DNA of 64,000 nt, taken from NCBI GenBank assembly GCA_902517615.1, contig CABYCY010000001.1, positions 1 to 64,000 of the forward strand, written 5' to 3'. The translations under genes were made by a program, and so were the position numbers. This document shows, piece by piece, positions 60,695-64,000 of this stretch. The first letter of the stretch is position 1. Each line of letters begins with the position of its first letter. Origin of the DNA: an uncultured Pelagibacteraceae bacterium. GTDB lineage: Bacteria > Pseudomonadota > Alphaproteobacteria > Pelagibacterales > Pelagibacteraceae. The notes beneath the pieces were generated by a model. The model was not told the origin of the DNA. It saw only the letters and a program-made list of their open reading frames with translations, and made no database searches.

Positions 60695-61648
60695 ATGACA
60701 AAAGATAACAACTCTAAGGGTATAATTTTAATAATTATTGCAATGACTTTGTTTGCAATGCAAGACTCTTTGATTAAATATATTTTTGAAAAAGCGGCTC
60801 TTTATGAAATTTTTTTTGGAAGATACTTCGTTGCTGCAGTTTTACTTTTTTTTTATGTTAAATTCAAAAAGGAAAAAGTATCTTTAAAAACATATTATCC
60901 CTTTTGGACTTTATTTAGAGTTCTATTACATTTCTTAGCCTTTTCAGCATTCTTTATATCTTTAACCTACATGCCTTTAGCAACAGCTAATGCACTTTTT
61001 TTTTCATGCCCTTTTTTTGTTTCGATTTTTGCTAAATTATTTTTAAAAGAATTTATTGGAATAAGAAGATGGTCTGCGATCGTTTTTGGTTTCATTGGTG
61101 TTTTTATCGTATTAGACCCAAATTTTTCTAACTTTGAATACAGAAATTTATTACCAGTTTTTTGTGCATTCTGTTACGCCGCTTCAATGACAATCACAAA
61201 ATACACATCAGATAAAGATGGTGTATATACACAATTATTTTATTTCTATCTTATTGCAATCATACTTTGTGTTATAATTTTTATTTTTATGGGCAACGGT
61301 CAATTTAATAACTCAAGTTTTGATCCAACAACTCAATTTATATTTAGAGAGTGGTTTTCAAATATAGAATATACTTGGAAATTTATTTTATTTTTTGGTT
61401 TTGCTGCATCAATAGCATTTGTCTGCATTTTTTCTGCATATATAGTTGCTTCACCTTCTGTAGTTTCTTTATTTGAATATTCTCTAATTATTATGTCAAT
61501 GATACCAGGTTATTTTTTATTTAACGAAATACCTTCTGCTAGAACATTTTTCGGTGTTGCCTGTATAATGGCTGCTGGGATTTATATTTATTTAAGAGAA
61601 AAAGCTAGAGATCAATATATTGCAACAGAAACACCAATAAGAAGATGA
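60695..61648 (+). CDS. DMT-family (EamA) permease, tandem copy 2
   Basis: 317 residues and nearly colinear with copy 1: RVLLHFLAFSAFFISLTYMPLA, RRWSAIVFGFIGVFIVLDPNFSNFEY and an almost identical tail EKARDQYIATETPIRR (copy 1 EKAQNQSIATEKPLR). The two are a clear tandem duplication and may work as a pair. It overlaps the oxygenase gene by 4 bases. Confidence 0.88.
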   Translation: MTKDNNSKGIILIIIAMTLFAMQDSLIKYIFEKAALYEIFFGRYFVAAVLLFFYVKFKKEKVSLKTYYPFWTLFRVLLHFLAFSAFFISLTYMPLATANALFFSCPFFVSIFAKLFLKEFIGIRRWSAIVFGFIGVFIVLDPNFSNFEYRNLLPVFCAFCYAASMTITKYTSDKDGVYTQLFYFYLIAIILCVIIFIFMGNGQFNNSSFDPTTQFIFREWFSNIEYTWKFILFFGFAASIAFVCIFSAYIVASPSVVSLFEYSLIIMSMIPGYFLFNEIPSARTFFGVACIMAAGIYIYLREKARDQYIATETPIRR

Positions 61649-62613
61649 TCAAAAGATATATACCAACAATTAATATATCTTCACTAATCAAAAATAATTT
61701 TGAAACTCAAAGTGCATTTAAAACAATCAAGCAAATAGAAAAAGCTTGTATAGATGTTGGTTTTTTTCAGGTAACTGGACACGGAATTAATTTAAAAGAA
61801 ATTAAAAATATATGCGATGTTGGAAATAATTTTTTTAATTTACCAGATAGCAATAAAAGAGAATTGTCACCAAAAAAATGGAATATTAAAAGTAAAAATC
61901 TCTATAGAGGATACTTTCCCAATGATGTAAATGGTAAAGAAGGCTTGGATATTGGAGACTTAAAAGTAACAAAAAATTATTCTACTAAATTAAAAAATAA
62001 ATATATTGAATATATTAATCTTAATAAATGTTTTAACAAATATTCGATCAAAATTTTAAATATATACTTTGATAATATTTATAGTTTAAGTGAAACTTTA
62101 TTTAAAAGTATTATTAAACTAAATAATAAAAACCCCGAAATTTCTAATAAGGTTTTTTCGAGATTAAAAACTTTAAGTACTTTAAGATTTAACTATTATC
62201 CAAACCAAACAAAACCAGTTGAAATATCTAAACAAGACGGAGTTGCACTTGGATGTGAAACTCATGTTGATAGCGGTATATTTACAATTTTATATCAAGA
62301 TAAAAAAGGTGGTTTGCAAGTTCAAAATAGGAAAACAAAAAGATGGCATGATGTGCCGTTTAACAAAAAAGCTTTAATAGTAAATACTGGTAGAGCATTA
62401 GAATTTCTAAGCAAAGGTAAATTTAAAGCAACTAATCACAGAGTATTATGGAATAAAAGTAAGAGACTTTCTGTTCCTTTTTTCTTTGAACCCTCTTATG
62501 ATTTCAAAATGAGTCAATCCTTTTTAATGGAGCCTAAATTTAAAAATAATGGTCAAATTTACGAGAAATTTCTAAACAAATCATTGAAGAAATTTATTGA
62601 ATATCAGCGTTAG
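61645..62613 (+). CDS. isopenicillin-N-synthase-like Fe(II)/2-oxoglutarate oxygenase
   Basis: 322 residues. N-terminal DIOX_N-like region with VGFFQVTGHGI, and the oxygenase core with HVDSGIFTILYQD (His-x-Asp), distal His in ATNHRVLW and the RLSVPFFFEPSY block (Arg-x-Ser for 2-oxoglutarate). The family includes isopenicillin N synthase, gibberellin oxidases and ethylene-forming enzyme; the substrate is not known. Translationally coupled to the DMT pair and amidinotransferase, so a guanidino or amino-acid substrate is possible. Confidence 0.85.
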   Translation: MIKRYIPTINISSLIKNNFETQSAFKTIKQIEKACIDVGFFQVTGHGINLKEIKNICDVGNNFFNLPDSNKRELSPKKWNIKSKNLYRGYFPNDVNGKEGLDIGDLKVTKNYSTKLKNKYIEYINLNKCFNKYSIKILNIYFDNIYSLSETLFKSIIKLNNKNPEISNKVFSRLKTLSTLRFNYYPNQTKPVEISKQDGVALGCETHVDSGIFTILYQDKKGGLQVQNRKTKRWHDVPFNKKALIVNTGRALEFLSKGKFKATNHRVLWNKSKRLSVPFFFEPSYDFKMSQSFLMEPKFKNNGQIYEKFLNKSLKKFIEYQR

Positions 62614-62640
62614 TAATAATAAAGTTTAAATATAAAGCGA

Positions 62641-62718
62641 TACATAACTCGTCGTTAAAATCAAAGATTTACGAAAGTGGGATCGGTCGTCTTTAAATTA
62701 ACTTTTAAAGGAGGCTTT
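62641..62718 (+). promoter_or_regulatory. possibly structured leader of the luciferase-like gene
   Basis: The leader has a hairpin AAATC-AAA-GATTT (62658-62670) and an inverted repeat CTTTAAA (62691-62697) with TTTAAAG (62704-62710) that would pair part of the strong Shine-Dalgarno AAAGGAGG (62707-62714). This could mask the ribosome site. I do not recognise a known riboswitch class. Confidence 0.3.
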
Positions 62719-63888
62719 ATGAAATTTGGTTATTTTTGCAATACCACAAACTGGACACACAAACCATATTACGAACTACTAGACGAAACTAGAGAGATCA
62801 CAGAATATTGTGATCAAAATAAATGGAACTCTATTTGGTATACTGAACACCATTTTAACCATGAAGGAATGGAGTCATGTACAAACCCTTTAATGATGGG
62901 TACAGATGCAGCAGCAAGAACTAATCAAATTAGAATTGGTCAAGCTTGTAATGTAATTACTTTTCACAATCCAATACAAATGGCTGAGGATGTTGCTCTT
63001 TTGGATCAATTATCAAAAGGAAGAGTTGAAGTTGGTATTGGTAGAGGAATTTATGGAAGAGAAGCCGTTAACTTAAATATTGAAGCTGATATGAAAGACC
63101 AGGCTAAAAACTTTAGACTATTTGAAGAAACTTTAACTATTTTAAAAAAAGCATGGAAGGAAAAATTTTTTGACCATAAAGGTGAATTTTATACTTACCC
63201 TTCACCTGACTATGTATGGCAACATGATATGAGCAAACCAAGTGAAGAATTTATGGATATGAAAACTAATGTAATGAAAAAAATTAGTGTTTTGCCTCAG
63301 CCATATCAAAAACCCTATCCACCAATTCATCAAGTTGTAGACGGTATTCGATCTATCGAATGGGCTGCACAACAAGGTTTAAATATTATTATGTGGATAC
63401 CAACAGTTAAGGCACTAAAAATTAAATTTGAAGCTTTCAAAAATGCAAAGTCTGAAGCTGAAAAAAGAAACGTACCAATGGGTGAGGGAATTTCACTTGT
63501 GAGAGATATGTTTGTTGCTGACACTATGGAAGAGGCTAAAGAAAAAGCAGGTGAACATATGGTAAATTATATGAGATGGGTGTGCCATTGGCGAGGTTTA
63601 GGAAATCATATGGATCCAGGCGAAGAACTTCCTGAAACAAAAGGTAAATTAGATTTACTAAATTATGAATTTTTACATAAAAGAAATATGCTTTTTGGAA
63701 CTCCTGAATATGTAACTGATAAAATTCATGAATTGAAATCTGAACTTAACTTACAAAACTTGCAAGTTTGGTCAAACTTTCCTGGAGTAAAACATGAAGA
63801 CTGCATGAAAAGTATTAAACTTTTTACTGAAAAAGTTATGCCTCACTTCCAAGATGATATAGATACTGAAGTTAAAAAAGTTTCGTGA
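62719..63888 (+). CDS. luciferase-like flavin-dependent monooxygenase
   Basis: 389 residues of the LLM (bacterial luciferase-like) superfamily: SIWYTEHHFNHEG, VITFHNPIQMAEDVALLDQLSKGRVEVGIGRG, and IEWAAQQGLNIIMW in the barrel core. Such enzymes use reduced flavin and oxygen, or F420. I chose the ATG at 62719, after AAAGGAGG with 4 bases spacing, over an upstream GTG at 62677. Its stop overlaps the GTG start of the next gene (GTGA), suggesting coupling to the ThDP enzyme. Confidence 0.88.
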   Translation: MKFGYFCNTTNWTHKPYYELLDETREITEYCDQNKWNSIWYTEHHFNHEGMESCTNPLMMGTDAAARTNQIRIGQACNVITFHNPIQMAEDVALLDQLSKGRVEVGIGRGIYGREAVNLNIEADMKDQAKNFRLFEETLTILKKAWKEKFFDHKGEFYTYPSPDYVWQHDMSKPSEEFMDMKTNVMKKISVLPQPYQKPYPPIHQVVDGIRSIEWAAQQGLNIIMWIPTVKALKIKFEAFKNAKSEAEKRNVPMGEGISLVRDMFVADTMEEAKEKAGEHMVNYMRWVCHWRGLGNHMDPGEELPETKGKLDLLNYEFLHKRNMLFGTPEYVTDKIHELKSELNLQNLQVWSNFPGVKHEDCMKSIKLFTEKVMPHFQDDIDTEVKKVS

Positions 63889-64000
63889 TCAAATCACATA
63901 AAAAAATATCTGGTGGCCAGGCTGCCGTTCGATCTTTAAAAAAAGAAAAAGTGGAACATGTATTTGGTCTTATTGGTTCAGCTACAATGGAAATATTTGA
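63885..64000 (+). CDS. thiamine-diphosphate-dependent enzyme, N-terminus only
   Basis: Only 38 codons are visible before the window ends. From the GTG at 63885 the protein reads KISGGQAAVRSLKKEKVEHV then FGLIGSATMEIF, the usual start of the Pyr domain of acetolactate-synthase-like enzymes (compare GGSLIARALKDKGIEHVFTL in the gene at 23341). The GTG overlaps the stop of the luciferase-like gene by four bases. The rest of the gene is outside the window. Confidence 0.75.
   Translation, partial: MIKSHKKISGGQAAVRSLKKEKVEHVFGLIGSATMEIF

Noticed and set aside
62677-62718. GTG-initiated 14-residue N-terminal extension of the luciferase-like gene
   Set aside because: The ATG at 62719 has an excellent AAAGGAGG ribosome site and the family begins with the flavin-barrel strand KFGYFC; the extension has neither.
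1-64000. CRISPR arrays, insertion sequences, prophage genes, tRNA or rRNA genes
   Set aside because: No spaced repeats, transposases, integrases or cloverleaf-like segments were seen, and no gap is large enough for an rRNA; only about four gaps exceed 110 bases and I found no tRNA in them.

Overview
The window is about 30% G+C and packed almost without gaps: most genes abut or overlap by 1-8 bases and no non-coding stretch exceeds about 160 bases. Gene content (many ABC and TRAP importers for osmolytes, DmdA-like and GcvT-like demethylases, single-copy housekeeping genes in mixed operons, no mobile elements, no CRISPR, no tRNA or rRNA) points to a genome-streamlined marine alphaproteobacterium of the SAR11/Pelagibacterales type. 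That placement is inferred from style and protein resemblance, not from a marker gene.

Layout. 1-6.6 kb: a minus-strand operon csaA-like, lysE-like, acnA, TPR membrane protein, bamB-like lipoprotein, cupin-like protein, zapE (cut by the window edge). 6.6-13.8 kb: M20 deacylase (argE-like), aldehyde dehydrogenase and agmatinase-family ureohydrolase, a secreted HExxH protein with a cyclophilin, and an inverted-order FadB-type enzyme. 13.9-19.3 kb: a peptide/opine-type ABC importer. 19.5-28.6 kb: a GcvT-family protein, a signal-less solute-binding-like protein, and a tight seven-gene plus-strand operon (S51 peptidase, FMN 2-hydroxyacid dehydrogenase, ThDP enzyme, transthyretin/HIU-hydrolase-like protein, DmdA-like demethylase, thiolase, class IV aminotransferase) whose combined pathway I cannot name. 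28.6-38.0 kb: a minus-strand run with EutA-like and ectoine-hydrolase-like enzymes, a PotABCD-type ABC importer and a TRAP transporter. 38.1-41.4 kb: DMT permease, beta-hydroxyacid dehydrogenase and a second aldehyde dehydrogenase. 41.3-48.0 kb: a ugp-type glycerol-phosphate system with glycerophosphodiesterase, 2H phosphoesterase-like protein and two adjacent ugpE copies. 48.1-58.6 kb: a quaternary-amine island. 58.6-64 kb: glycine amidinotransferase-like enzyme, two tandem DMT permeases, a 2-oxoglutarate oxygenase, a luciferase-like monooxygenase, and the start of another ThDP enzyme.

The most interesting area is 48-58.6 kb. A gamma-butyrobetaine-hydroxylase-like oxygenase, a ProXWV-type importer, L-carnitine dehydrogenase (split by a frameshift in an A7 run), a BKACE cleavage enzyme and a hot-dog thioesterase together match the known route gamma-butyrobetaine -> carnitine -> dehydrocarnitine -> betainyl-CoA -> glycine betaine. 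The thioesterase gene is followed by a TauD-family oxygenase and a small HD protein that keeps all metal ligands of the PhnZ/TmpB phosphonate oxygenases, then a choline-dehydrogenase-like GMC enzyme. This suggests a second, oxidative phosphonate branch, possibly also ending at glycine betaine and releasing phosphate.

A regulatory theme recurs: in all four ABC operons a strong GC-rich hairpin lies directly after the solute-binding-protein gene and before the permease gene, as expected for making more binding protein than membrane components.
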